This document shows, one piece after another, positions 32,018-39,052 of a stretch of 64,000 bases of DNA. The notes under the pieces were generated by a model. It worked only from the letters and a program-made list of their open reading frames with translations. It made no database searches and had not been told where the DNA came from. Source of the stretch: Isochrysis galbana (lineage: Eukaryota > Haptophyta > Isochrysidales > Isochrysidaceae). The stretch spans positions 4,036,148 to 4,100,147 of the forward strand of contig CM030931.1 in the NCBI GenBank assembly GCA_018136815.1, written 5' to 3'. Numbering within the stretch: position 1 is the first letter of the stretch; every line of letters starts with the position of its first letter. Position numbers and translations under genes: made by a program.

Positions 32018-34585
32018 CGCGCCCTCAACCTCTGCAGGAGCACGTGTCTGGGCAACCACTGATTCCGTCTCGTCTTGCATCTTGAGTGCAGCTTTTTGTA
32101 CCATTTCGTCGTCGGCGTTCGCTTTCGTCGAAGCTGCTGCTTCATGCTCGGCTGCCCTTGCGGCTTCCTCGGCGGCAGCGGCCGCCTCTTGTTTTGCTGC
32201 CTTAGCGGACGCTTCTGAAGCTGCCGCAGCTTGTTGTTCGGCTGCCTTTGCGGCCGCTTCCGCAGCCGCAGCCGCTTCTTGCTCAGCGGCTTGCGCAGCC
32301 GCTTCTTGCTCAGCGGCTTGCGCAGCCGCTTCTTGCTCAGCGGCTTGCGCAGCCGCTTCCGCTTCTGCTCTAGCCTTTTCGTCAGCCGCTCGTTGGGCTT
32401 CTTCCTCTGCCTTGCGTGCCGCTTCGGCGGCTGCTGCCTCCGCAGCTGCTTCAGCTTCTTTCCTAGCCTTTTCCTCGGCCTCTTTCTGCGCCCGCATTGC
32501 CGCTTGTTGGGCTTCTTCCTCTGCCTTGCGTGCGGCTTCTGCGGCGGCTGCCTCCGCTTCTTCTTTGGCTTTTGCCGCAGCAGCCGCGGCCTCAGCTTCC
32601 GCCTTTGCTGCCGCCATCTCTTCCTCTTGCCTCGCTTTCTCGGCCGCTTCCTCGGCCTCTCGCCGTGCCTTTGCTGCGGCTTCTGCCGCAGCGGCAACTG
32701 CTGCCGCTTCGGCCCGAGCGGCCTCTACAGCGGCACGAGCTTCTTCTTCAGCCTTTCTTGCTGCCTCGGCCTGCGCTGCCGCCGCTGCCTCAGCTTGGGC
32801 TCGAGCGGCAGCAACGGCCGCCTCAGCTTCCGCCCTGGCCTTCATTTCGGCTTCTTTTGCGCGTTGCTCAGCTTCTTGCTGGGCTTTCCACATGGCTTCT
32901 TGAGCAACCTGCTCGGCTTGTTTGGCCCGCTGCTCTGCCTCGAAAGCAGCTTGCTGCGCCTGGCGCTGCGCATCGAGTTCCGCCTGTTTCAAGCGCATCT
33001 CAGACTCCATCTGGGCTTGCTGAGCGCGCATCTCCGCCTCCTGCTTGGCCTTCTCCGCTGCCTCAGCTCGGAGGCGTATTGACTCGCGTTGGGCATCAAG
33101 CTCCGCTTGTCTGGAGCGCATCTCGGACTCTGCCTCCCGCCTGAGTCGCTCGAGTTCGGCCTGGGCGTGCCGTTCGGTTTCTTTGGCCCGCATCTCCATT
33201 TCTGCTTTTTCTTGGGCCATGCGCTGGCGTACGTTCTCAAGCTCCTGCTGCTGCATCTGCATTTTCATTTGCATGCTCTGCTGCTGCTGATGAAGCTGCA
33301 TCTCCTGCTGCATCGAGGCCTGCCCATATTGCATCTCCCTGCTGCTGGCTTCGGCGCGCAGCCTTTCGAGTTCTTCCTTGAGACGCTGCTTCTCCTGCTC
33401 GGCCTGGCTGGCGCGGTTCTCGCCGCTCGCGGCCAGCTGCGTGCGAAGATGCGAGATCTCCTCTTTGATGGCAGACACCTGGGGGTCATCGGAGTTTGCC
33501 GAAGATTTTTGTGCGAGTTCCACCTGCAATGACGTAATGAGGTCGCGCAGAGCGTTGACTTCCGACTTGGAGTTCGACGGGGGCTTCGCCGACTGCTCCA
33601 TAAGAGCGCGCAGCTCTCGCATCTCGCGCTGCATCGCAGTAAGTGTCTCATCGCGGAGGGACCTAGGCGACGACCTTGAGTAGCGCCGCTCTCTATGGCC
33701 ATAATCCGTGGGTTCGTCGTCACTGGCAGAGCGCGAGTTATCTTGATCATAGTCCCGCTTCCAACGGCGACTGGACCGGCGCCTAGACGAGCTTTCCGGC
33801 TCTCTTGGCGAGCTCGGCTTCGGATTTTGGCGCTCCATCTCCACCAGGCGCTGCGTCGCCTCGACTTGATCGCGAACAAGTTTTGCATTGTCCACATTAA
33901 TTCGCTGCAGATACTTTGTCGACTCGCTCTGCTCCATCAACATCTGCTGCCAACGCTCAGTGATAGACGTCTGGTGCTTCAAAATATTTACCAAGGCATC
34001 CATCGGCTCCGAGCCGCCCAGCGACTCCATGCTCATGGAGTGGCTTGGGGCAGTGGTGGCGCGCCCGTACGGGGTGTCGCCCTCACTCATCATGAGAAAG
34101 TGGTCATCTGCGGTCCGTGCGTGCGGAAATTGCTGACCTGGAGTGCCGGCCCGGCGCCCAGGGACGCTCATGCCTCGCGCCGAGCCGCGGCTCGAGCTCC
34201 TCGCAATCTCCTTCTTTCGTTCCTCCATGCCAGAGACATTGGGTGGAGGGCGCGGCTGTCTTGGCACCTTGAGCGCGCGCATGTAAGCCTCATAGCCGAC
34301 GGGCCATCCGTGCTTTTCGAGCAGCTTGTACAGGGCCCAGCGCTGTTCATATGGTGAGCTCGCTCCCAGCTCCCACAACTGGAAGCCGTGGTCGAGGCAG
34401 AAGCGGTTGATGGTCGCGATGGGCGTGTGCTCTGAGAGCGCAGTGCGAGGAGTCAGCCAGTACTCCTTGGGGAATCCCGTCAGGCGCGAGCTGCTCTGGG
34501 CGCGCGAATAGGAAGTCTTGCCCGAGGGTATCTCAGGCAGCTGGAGCCCCGGCGCAGTCTGCTCGAACGCGTCGAACGACGCCAT
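21341..34585 (-). CDS. Giant LOV-RGS photoreceptor with six LOV-RGS-LOV modules (helmchrome-like)
   Basis: One uninterrupted frame of 4414 residues from an ATG at 34585. Residues 1-110 form a unique N-terminal domain, then an Arg/Ser-rich stretch and an Ala/Glu/Gln coiled coil (about 370-850). From 857 there are six modules of 597 residues (the last is 573 and ends FVASAV). Each module has a proline hinge, LOV-A (50-160, photoactive Cys in GRNCRFLQG at 94), an RGS-like helical domain (205-335: LHFFGKWLAS, FPRFVQSKACLPL), LOV-B (365-475, GRNCRFLQG Cys at 407) and a short coil. LOV binds FMN and forms a blue-light Cys adduct; RGS domains act on G-alpha subunits. LOV-RGS repeats are known from helmchrome of brown-algal flagella (recalled, not searched). 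A light-controlled G-protein or flagellar role is therefore inferred. Confidence 0.9.
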   Translation of the reverse strand: MASFDAFEQTAPGLQLPEIPSGKTSYSRAQSSSRLTGFPKEYWLTPRTALSEHTPIATINRFCLDHGFQLWELGASSPYEQRWALYKLLEKHGWPVGYEAYMRALKVPRQPRPPPNVSGMEERKKEIARSSSRGSARGMSVPGRRAGTPGQQFPHARTADDHFLMMSEGDTPYGRATTAPSHSMSMESLGGSEPMDALVNILKHQTSITERWQQMLMEQSESTKYLQRINVDNAKLVRDQVEATQRLVEMERQNPKPSSPREPESSSRRRSSRRWKRDYDQDNSRSASDDEPTDYGHRERRYSRSSPRSLRDETLTAMQREMRELRALMEQSAKPPSNSKSEVNALRDLITSLQVELAQKSSANSDDPQVSAIKEEISHLRTQLAASGENRASQAEQEKQRLKEELERLRAEASSREMQYGQASMQQEMQLHQQQQSMQMKMQMQQQELENVRQRMAQEKAEMEMRAKETERHAQAELERLRREAESEMRSRQAELDAQRESIRLRAEAAEKAKQEAEMRAQQAQMESEMRLKQAELDAQRQAQQAAFEAEQRAKQAEQVAQEAMWKAQQEAEQRAKEAEMKARAEAEAAVAAARAQAEAAAAAQAEAARKAEEEARAAVEAARAEAAAVAAAAEAAAKARREAEEAAEKARQEEEMAAAKAEAEAAAAAAKAKEEAEAAAAEAARKAEEEAQQAAMRAQKEAEEKARKEAEAAAEAAAAEAARKAEEEAQRAADEKARAEAEAAAQAAEQEAAAQAAEQEAAAQAAEQEAAAAAEAAAKAAEQQAAAASEASAKAAKQEAAAAAEEAARAAEHEAAASTKANADDEMVQKAALKMQDETESVVAQTRAPAEVEGALADDLPPPKPPPPPPPDEMPGASCPALNHLASTMGVGAPSGKSWLSMFCDTVEQLPHAVAITDMQTPGLPVTFANSAMVALTGYAKDAIEGRNCRFLQGKKSEAAAVRAMVSAIRGTKMTTVKITNYRKDGKTFVNVLSLIPVKDSTGQYRYNVGILSDAKQQSSEKVELEKLRGAIPREFDAKLQPKRFDESLTQVDSEAQKKQWKQSMIKFTRLLWSADWETSLLQVVRNEGGLHFFGKWLASNAPTDATQLEMWVYAQQVAAMAPEQQGPAAIQMCQQLMGSTPGSAEEAVAALQQMASQAMSVLSRESFPRFVQSKACLPLVEQLIGSQAEELKKADDVIWSQYTVPPDCAGWIHSFASVARAMPACIVISDMAMPGNPMFFVNDEFCRVTGYERTEAQGRNCRFLQGPRTEPQSVAVIQDTLRRGVDCHVKITNYRKSGELFENLLTMRPVHDSNGVYRFCIGVQFEVTRDTNLKSRLAKLDKLIKLLPATLEVSSKAAVGLAHKLEETEEETQTALTEKLTSALEGNTVGPDNQVLQDSDYFAENHKEMLQHIGVVPKDPETPPDGSEAASAAVVSTSAPPRPVAAAAGAPLADDLPPPKPPPPPPPDEMPGASCPALNHLASTMGVGAPSGKSWLSMFCDTVEQLPHAVAITDMQTPGLPVTFANSAMVALTGYAKDAIEGRNCRFLQGKKSEAAAVRAMVSAIRGTKMTTVKITNYRKDGKTFVNVLSLIPVKDSTGQYRYNVGILSDAKQQSSEKVELEKLRGAIPREFDAKLQPKRFDESLTQVDSEAQKKQWKQSMIKFTRLLWSADWETSLLQVVRNEGGLHFFGKWLASNAPTDATQLEMWVYAQQVAAMAPEQQGPAAIQMCQQLMGSTPGSAEEAVAALQQMASQAMSVLSRESFPRFVQSKACLPLVEQLIGSQAEELKKADDVIWSQYTVPPDCAGWIHSFASVARAMPACIVISDMAMPGNPMFFVNDEFCRVTGYERTEAQGRNCRFLQGPRTEPQSVAVIQDTLRRGVDCHVKITNYRKSGELFENLLTMRPVHDSNGVYRFCIGVQFEVTRDTNLKSRLAKLDKLIKLLPATLEVSSKAAVGLAHKREETEEETQTALTEKLTSALEGNTVGPDNQVLQDSDYFAENHKEMLQHIGVVPKDPETPPDGSEAASAAVVSTSAPPRPVAAAAGAPLADDLPPPKPPPPPPPDEMPGASCPALNHLASTMGVGAPSGKSWLSMFCDTVEQLPHAVAITDMQTPGLPVTFANSAMVALTGYAKDAIEGRNCRFLQGKKSEAAAVRAMVSAIRGTKMTTVKITNYRKDGKTFVNVLSLIPVKDSTGQYRYNVGILSDAKQQSSEKVELEKLRGAIPREFDAKLQPKRFDESLTQVDSEAQKKQWKQSMIKFTRLLWSADWETSLLQVVRNEGGLHFFGKWLASNAPTDATQLEMWVYAQQVAAMAPEQQGPAAIQMCQQLMGSTPGSAEEAVAALQQMASQAMSVLSRESFPRFVQSKACLPLVEQLIGSQAEELKKADDVIWSQYTVPPDCAGWIHSFASVARAMPACIVISDMAMPGNPMFFVNDEFCRVTGYERTEAQGRNCRFLQGPRTEPQSVAVIQDTLRRGVDCHVKITNYRKSGELFENLLTMRPVHDSNGVYRFCIGVQFEVTRDTNLKSRLAKLDKLIKLLPATLEVSSKAAVGLAHKREETEEETQTALTEKLTSALEGNTVGPDNQVLQDSDYFAENHKEMLQHIGVVPKDPETPPDGSEAASAAVVSTSAPPRPVAAAAGAPLADDLPPPKPPPPPPPDEMPGASCPALNHLASTMGVGAPSGKSWLSMFCDTVEQLPHAVAITDMQTPGLPVTFANSAMVALTGYAKDAIEGRNCRFLQGKKSEAAAVRAMVSAIRGTKMTTVKITNYRKDGKTFVNVLSLIPVKDSTGQYRYNVGILSDAKQQSSEKVELEKLRGAIPREFDAKLQPKRFDESLTQVDSEAQKKQWKQSMIKFTRLLWSADWETSLLQVVRNEGGLHFFGKWLASNAPTDATQLEMWVYAQQVAAMAPEQQGPAAIQMCQQLMGSTPGSAEEAVAALQQMASQAMSVLSRESFPRFVQSKACLPLVEQLIGSQAEELKKADDVIWSQYTVPPDCAGWIHSFASVARAMPACIVISDMAMPGNPMFFVNDEFCRVTGYERTEAQGRNCRFLQGPRTEPQSVAVIQDTLRRGVDCHVKITNYRKSGELFENLLTMRPVHDSNGVYRFCIGVQFEVTRDTNLKSRLAKLDKLIKLLPATLEVSSKAAVGLAHKREETEEETQTALTEKLTSALEGNTVGPDNQVLQDSDYFAENHKEMLQHIGVVPKDPETPPDGSEAASAAVVSTSAPPRPVAAAAGAPLADDLPPPKPPPPPPPDEMPGASCPALNHLASTMGVGAPSGKSWLSMFCDTVEQLPHAVAITDMQTPGLPVTFANSAMVALTGYAKDAIEGRNCRFLQGKKSEAAAVRAMVSAIRGTKMTTVKITNYRKDGKTFVNVLSLIPVKDSTGQYRYNVGILSDAKQQSSEKVELEKLRGAIPREFDAKLQPKRFDESLTQVDSEAQKKQWKQSMIKFTRLLWSADWETSLLQVVRNEGGLHFFGKWLASNAPTDATQLEMWVYAQQVAAMAPEQQGPAAIQMCQQLMGSTPGSAEEAVAALQQMASQAMSVLSRESFPRFVQSKACLPLVEQLIGSQAEELKKADDVIWSQYTVPPDCAGWIHSFASVARAMPACIVISDMAMPGNPMFFVNDEFCRVTGYERTEAQGRNCRFLQGPRTEPQSVAVIQDTLRRGVDCHVKITNYRKSGELFENLLTMRPVHDSNGVYRFCIGVQFEVTRDTNLKSRLAKLDKLIKLLPATLEVSSKAAVGLAHKREETEEETQTALTEKLTSALEGNTVGPDNQVLQDSDYFAENHKEMLQHIGVVPKDPETPPDGSEAASAAVVSTSAPPRPVAAAAGAPLADDLPPPKPPPPPPPDEMPGASCPALNHLASTMGVGAPSGKSWLSMFCDTVEQLPHAVAITDMQTPGLPVTFANSAMVALTGYAKDAIEGRNCRFLQGKKSEAAAVRAMVSAIRGTKMTTVKITNYRKDGKTFVNVLSLIPVKDSTGQYRYNVGILSDAKQQSSEQVELEKLRGAIPREFDAKLQPKRFDESLTQVDSEAQKKQWKQSMIKFTRLLWSADWETSLLQVVRNEGGLHFFGKWLASNAPTDATQLEMWVYAQQVAAMAPEQQGPAAIQMCQQLMGSTPGSAEEAVAALQQMASQAMSVLSRESFPRFVQSKACLPLVEQLIGSQAEELKKADDVIWSQYTVPPDCAGWIHSFASVARAMPACIVISDMAMPGNPMFFVNDEFCRVTGYERTEAQGRNCRFLQGPRTEPQSVAVIQDTLRRGVDCHVKITNYRKSGELFENLLTMRPVHDSNGVYRFCIGVQFEVTRDTNLKSRLAKLDKLIKLLPATLEVSSKAAVGLAHKREETEEETQTALTEKLTSALEGNTVGPDNQVLQDSDYFAENHKEMLQHIGVVEKDPDFVASAV

Positions 34586-35340
34586 CCGGAGGGCAGCTCT
34601 GTCCTCCGCCCCCCCTTTCCACTTGTTTCTTCTCCCTCTGCTGCTCTCTCCCCCCTCGCGTAACCCCCGCCTCCCCCCCTGCCCCCTCGCTGCCCGGCGG
34701 GAATTTCTTTAGAGGAACAGCTCAGAGTGGTGAAGAAAGGCAAGTGCGGCCGAGAGCGGCGACACGCGGCGCGGCGGATGGCGGCTCTCCTCTGGGCGGC
34801 TTTCTCCTCTTAGACGCGGGGGGGGAGAGGGGGGGGGGGGGGGAGAGGCCCACGGAGAGAGAGGGAGGGGGAGCGAGGCGAACCGACGGACGTAGACGTT
34901 TCTCGTCTGTGGGAGAAGGTTTGGGGAAAGGGGGGAGGGGGGGGGGGGGAGGGAGGGGGGGAGGGAGGGGGCAAAGGCGTTGGCACCCGGGGGGGGGGGG
35001 GAGGAGGGAGGGGGGGGGGGGAGGGAGAGAGAGAGAAGGGGGGGGGGGGGGCGCCTAATGAGAGCCCGTTGATTGCTCTCTCTCTCTCTCTCTCCCCCTC
35101 CCCCCGCCTCCCCCCACTCCCCTCGCGTCCGCCGAACAAAAAAAACACCCCGCACAGCAGCGGGAGAGGGGCAACGCGGGCAGAGTCGAGGAGAGGGGGA
35201 GCGAGGGAGAGGGGGAGGGAGCCGAGGAAACGGCGAGAGGCGGCGGCGGTTCGGGCGGAGAGGGGGGGGGGGGGCACAATCGTAGCAGACTCACTCCCCC
35301 CCCCCTCCCCCCCCCGCCTTTCGCGCCCGAGCGGTGCCTT
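34586..35340. repeat. G-rich low-complexity tract upstream of the photoreceptor gene
   Basis: Long G-runs with GGGA/GAGA interruptions (34810-35060), a CT tract (35075-35100) and more G-runs (35255-35272). The plus strand has many G4-type G-runs, which is the non-template side for nothing obvious. It occupies the promoter/5'-leader position of the minus-strand LOV-RGS gene. The overlapping frames encode only homopolymer-like peptides. Confidence 0.7.
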
Positions 35341-35524
35341 CTACTAGGTTCCGCGCCCGATTGTGGGATACCTCCAACACGGAGGTGCGGGAAGCTCGTC
35401 CAGTGTCATTCGTCATTCGCCCCTCTTCAACAAGTATTGTGAAAGTTTCGTGAATCGTTTCTTGATGAACCTGAAGCGGGTCTGTTCAGCATCGTGTCGA
35501 GTACGTACAACCCCCCTCCACAAG

Positions 35525-35920
35525 ACAAGATTTCTTGTCTCTTCTCGCGCCTTCTCTAGCGCCACGCGTAGTTGCCGCACGTCCGCATTGGTGGCGCGCC
35601 GTTCGCGCAGCTCCGTGCGCGCCGCCGCGAGCTCCTTCGCAAACCGCTCGACGTCGGATTCAAACTGCTTGCTGCTTGCGCTTGATATCGCCGCCGCCGT
35701 GGCGACCGCATCGGAGGCGGTCGAGCTCGTCCTTCAAGGCCTCGATCTCGCCGATGTGTTGCGCCGCCTGCTCCCACGCGTCCTCCTTCTCTTTCACGGC
35801 CGACGGCCGACGCCCTCGCGTGCTCGCGTGCCGCAGGCCGCAGCAGCTCGGTGTATGCCAGGTGTTGCTCCTGGTGATCCAGGATGCGCAGCGTCGCCTT
35901 CTCCTCGGCTGCCCGCCTCT
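35525..35920 (-). pseudogene. Frameshifted coiled-coil gene fragment
   Basis: On the minus strand, three adjacent frames give continuous coiled-coil text. The first is AEEKATLRILDHQEQHLAYTE. The second, after a shift near 35808, is KEKEDAWEQAAQHIGEIEAL. The third, after a shift near 35716, is FESDVERFAKELAAARTELR through VRQLRVALEKAREE. Two shifts in 400 bp and no start or stop argue for a decayed fragment or very short exons. A retroelement 3' end begins immediately upstream at 35925. The parent protein is not recognised. Confidence 0.5.
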
Positions 35921-35924
35921 ACGT

Positions 35925-36046
35925 AGATAGAGCACAAGGGGAGTTGCCGCAAGGCGGGTAGTAAGGGTAAGGGAAGGGAAAGGGCGTGGCTACAGAAGCG
36001 AAACCTAGTGCCACGCGCGAGGCGAGAATATTAAAAGGTTTTTTTT
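35925..36046 (+). mobile_element. 3' end of a non-LTR retroelement
   Basis: A clean copy of the family terminus: GTAGATAGAGCACAAGGGG, GCC-GCAA-GGC hairpin (35946-35955), GGGCGTGGCTAC, then GCGAGGCGAGAATATTAAAA followed by GG and eight T. It is severely 5'-truncated, as expected for incomplete target-primed reverse transcription. Confidence 0.7.
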
Positions 36047-36557
36047 CTTTGTGGCTCCGATGCCAATGCCAATGCCATTGGCCAATGCGCCAAAATCTAC
36101 TAAAAAAACTCCAAAACACCGCATTGTCTTCGCTCGTACTCGCCACCATGAACCATGAATTAATTGGCTTCTGAAACTTTGCAGAAGCTCTTATGATATT
36201 TTTTCGTCCCCACCTCCACCTCCATCTCTAGCCTCTAGCTCTAGCTCTAGCCAAGGCCAAGGGGATCTCGCAGACTTTGACTTTATTGAAATCTGGTGAT
36301 TTGTCTTTGTGTGTCTGTGTCTGTGTCATGTGTGGATGCGTCTGCACGCTGGCCGGCTTCCTCGGGGCCATGGGGCGGGGGGGGGGGGGGGGGCACGGGG
36401 GCACGCCAACAAAGCGACCACGCGAAGGAAGCGCAAGCCTCAAGCCTCACCCTATGTACTAGATAGAGCTCTGAAGTCTTTTACTCCCTACTCTAGTACT
36501 CTAGTGTGAACAAAATAATTTTCTCAAGTCTCTACGCGCGCGCAACCCGGCGAGGCA
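36047..36557. other. Intergenic upstream of the MFS gene
   Basis: It holds short runs of TGCCAA and TAGCTC repeats and a G-run at about 36376-36394. A short plus-strand frame after the G-run (MGRGGGGGHGGTPTKRPREG) resembles the KRPRP-type leader of the retroelement family, without a visible 5' hairpin. No host gene. Confidence 0.35.
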
Positions 36558-38123
36558 ATGATCGAATTGCCCCGCTCACGCCGCTGCATGCTCTCGGCGG
36601 TATTCGACGGGTCAGACAAGGAGGCGTGGTCGAGCGGTCGCAGGTGGGTAGTCCTAGCCGTATTCTCATTCACCTCCGCCGCCAATGCCTTCATCTTCAT
36701 GGACTTTGCGACTGTCGCTCTACTTAGCGAGAGAGTCTTACACATGGACGAGGTACAGCTCAAATGGCTCTACTCTGGAGCACTCATCGTGGTTGCAGCC
36801 GCGACTCCCGTCGCAACTTATTGCGTGGATTCGTGCAGTTGGTCCGCTTTGCTCGTTGCGGTCTTGCTGAACACTGGTGCTGCCTGGCTTCGTCATGCGG
36901 CTGTGATGCAGCACTCCTTCGCGCAGGCCTTTGCATCAACAATCCTCCTCGGCGGCGCTGCCGCTGTGGTTGTCAGCTCATACACGTGGGTTCCAGAGAC
37001 TTGGTTTGCTCCCACAGAACGTGGTCTCGCGACGTCCATCGCCGTGCAATCTAACTATGCTGGATGGGCACTAGGTTCCTTCATCCCCTTTGTGGTGAAG
37101 ACGCCTGCGGAAATGAGCAAATTCACGTACGTGCAGGCAGTTGGAATCACATCAATACTCGTGTTTTTCCTAGTGGGGTATAGAACTCGCCCATCTCAGC
37201 CCGGGGTCGTTCGCACACCGGGTCCACGCTTAGAAGAGGAGCATTCGGTCAGTCAAAAGGAGAGGGATCCCAGGCATTCGGCGGACCATGGAGCGTTAGT
37301 CCCGTTGTGGAATATGAAGCAATGGTGGCTTGCAGATGGCAGAAGCTTCGAGCGGAACTCATCAGCTCGTACTCGCAATTTCATCCATGCCCATAGAGAC
37401 CTACCGCCCCGATCCGTTGATTCGCGGCTGGGTGTGTTTGCCTCTGCGAGACTGATGGCATGCAACGGCCGGCTGCTTGTACATACTCTTGCGTCAGCTT
37501 TGCTAGGTGGTGTTTCATTCGCCATTCCTGCGGTGGTCGACATCGTACTGGGCACGTCTTGCGAAGCCTCTGCCTTGAGTCTTCCATCCGAACGTACTAT
37601 GCTTGCAAATGCCACTTTCGTTTTCAGCGGAGTCGCTACCGGTCTATCGCTTGGTAGCCTGTTCCGGGACCCGGGTAGATATCACCTTGTTGTGCTCACA
37701 TGCTCCGCGATCTGCGCCATCCTACTAAGTGCAATCATGGCCATCATCTCTTTCACGTCCGTGGAACTGCTTGGGGAAGATGTTGCCTTTGGGTTACTCA
37801 TCCTCGGAATGGCCCTTGCGGGCGCGGGCTCACTAGGATTTATTGGCCTCGCACTACATGAAGCCGTCGAGCTAGCGAAGCCCGCCTCAGAGGTTTATGC
37901 CGGTGGGCTCCTTGAGTGGATGCTACAATTGTGCGGCGCTTACTTAGGATTAGTCTCGGGTTGCATGACAGGCTTTTACCCGTGCCTTATTGCCACATGG
38001 GTTGCCGTGGCCTTGTTTGGGTGGCTCACACTGACAAGGGCGCAAGTTGTTGTTGGCAGTGGTAGCAGTAGCAGTAGTAGCGACGCTCATCGAGCTGCGC
38101 TAACTCCTTTGCTAGGATTGTGA
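36558..38123 (+). CDS. MFS transporter, FLVCR (SLC49)-like
   Basis: The protein has 521 residues with an ATG at 36558. Hydrophobic segments show the 6+6 MFS layout, separated by a long polar loop (about 205-300). RRWVVLAVFSFTSAANAF at the N-terminus is typical of the FLVCR group. So are ERGLATSIAVQSNYAGWALG in the first half and LGFIGLALHEAVELAKPASE in the second. Characterised members export haem or transport choline/ethanolamine at plasma or organelle membranes; the substrate here is unknown. The C-terminus ends in a serine run and LTPLLGL. No intron is needed. Loss of several charged loop motifs compared with animal FLVCR1/2 makes the exact subfamily uncertain. Confidence 0.75.
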   Translation: MIELPRSRRCMLSAVFDGSDKEAWSSGRRWVVLAVFSFTSAANAFIFMDFATVALLSERVLHMDEVQLKWLYSGALIVVAAATPVATYCVDSCSWSALLVAVLLNTGAAWLRHAAVMQHSFAQAFASTILLGGAAAVVVSSYTWVPETWFAPTERGLATSIAVQSNYAGWALGSFIPFVVKTPAEMSKFTYVQAVGITSILVFFLVGYRTRPSQPGVVRTPGPRLEEEHSVSQKERDPRHSADHGALVPLWNMKQWWLADGRSFERNSSARTRNFIHAHRDLPPRSVDSRLGVFASARLMACNGRLLVHTLASALLGGVSFAIPAVVDIVLGTSCEASALSLPSERTMLANATFVFSGVATGLSLGSLFRDPGRYHLVVLTCSAICAILLSAIMAIISFTSVELLGEDVAFGLLILGMALAGAGSLGFIGLALHEAVELAKPASEVYAGGLLEWMLQLCGAYLGLVSGCMTGFYPCLIATWVAVALFGWLTLTRAQVVVGSGSSSSSSDAHRAALTPLLGL

Positions 38124-39052
38124 GCATGTCAAGTTGAGCGTTGCCGAATGGCCTTGGGCCACTCCTTTGCGAGCGGCACCGGCAGCTAGCACGGCGCGTT
38201 GGCCCTCCTCCCCGACGGGAGTCGGTTGAGTGAAAATCTGGATGCTGAGCCGATGAGACGCAACATTTCCAAGCCCCCCATGTCCCTTGTGAGGCGCTGG
38301 AGTTTCTCTTCTGCTCACATAAGAGGGTTCTCCCGGAAATGATATGTCAGTGGTTGCAGGTGTCGTTCCTCGTTCCGCGTGAGATAGTCTTCTCTTATCG
38401 GGTCGGTTGATGAGCAAGTCTGTGCCGGATTGATTGCCATGGGCAGGTGAAACGGTTCTCAGGAGTCAGGAGCTGTCAGGAGGGGCCCCTAGCTGGAAGA
38501 GTTTTTCGGGAGCGGGAGGGGTGCGGTGCCCCAAAAAAACTCTACGGCGCGGTTTCGACGCGGCTTGGGTGCGCGTCGCGCGCGATTGGCGTCGTTGGCC
38601 GCTGGCCGCTGGCTAGGCCTAGGCGGCTTTCCGCTTTCCTAAACTTTCCTGAGTATTTCATATGTGGCGCGGGCCGGGCACTGGGCTGATGAACAAGAAC
38701 GATCTCGCAGCGCGTTTTGAGTTCGGGCTCTCCGAGACAGTATATTTAGGCCTATTTTGCCGTTTTGGGGTTACGCTTCGTTGTGGGATCTTGTCGCATT
38801 CATCCTAGATGATGCGATTTCCAGGCTCTTGTTTCCAGGTCCTTCGTCGTGCGGCCACACGGCGAAGCTCAGGTACATCTAGGTTGGTAGGGTTCGTCCC
38901 TAGCGATCTAGAATTCGAGTTCTCGTTTCGTTCCTTCTAGCCTGTTTGTCAGGTCTAGATTCCAGGTTTCCTCCTTTCGGGTAATCTTTACCTAAAGGAG
39001 CCAGGTCGCCTGTTGCTCGCTGCGCGCTTGTCTCAGGCTCTCGAGTTACCTT
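38124..39052. other. Intergenic, no gene seen
   Basis: No supported coding sequence. 38497-38540 contains a weak hairpin (GAGTTTTTCGGG / CCCCAAAAAAACTC). The 38700-39050 part is AT-balanced with CTAGAT/CCAGGT words and probably belongs to the decayed hAT element that follows. Confidence 0.35.

Noticed and set aside
34810..35300. G-rich tract as a telomere
   Set aside because: No consistent telomeric unit (such as TTAGGG) and it is internal; it is irregular low-complexity sequence.
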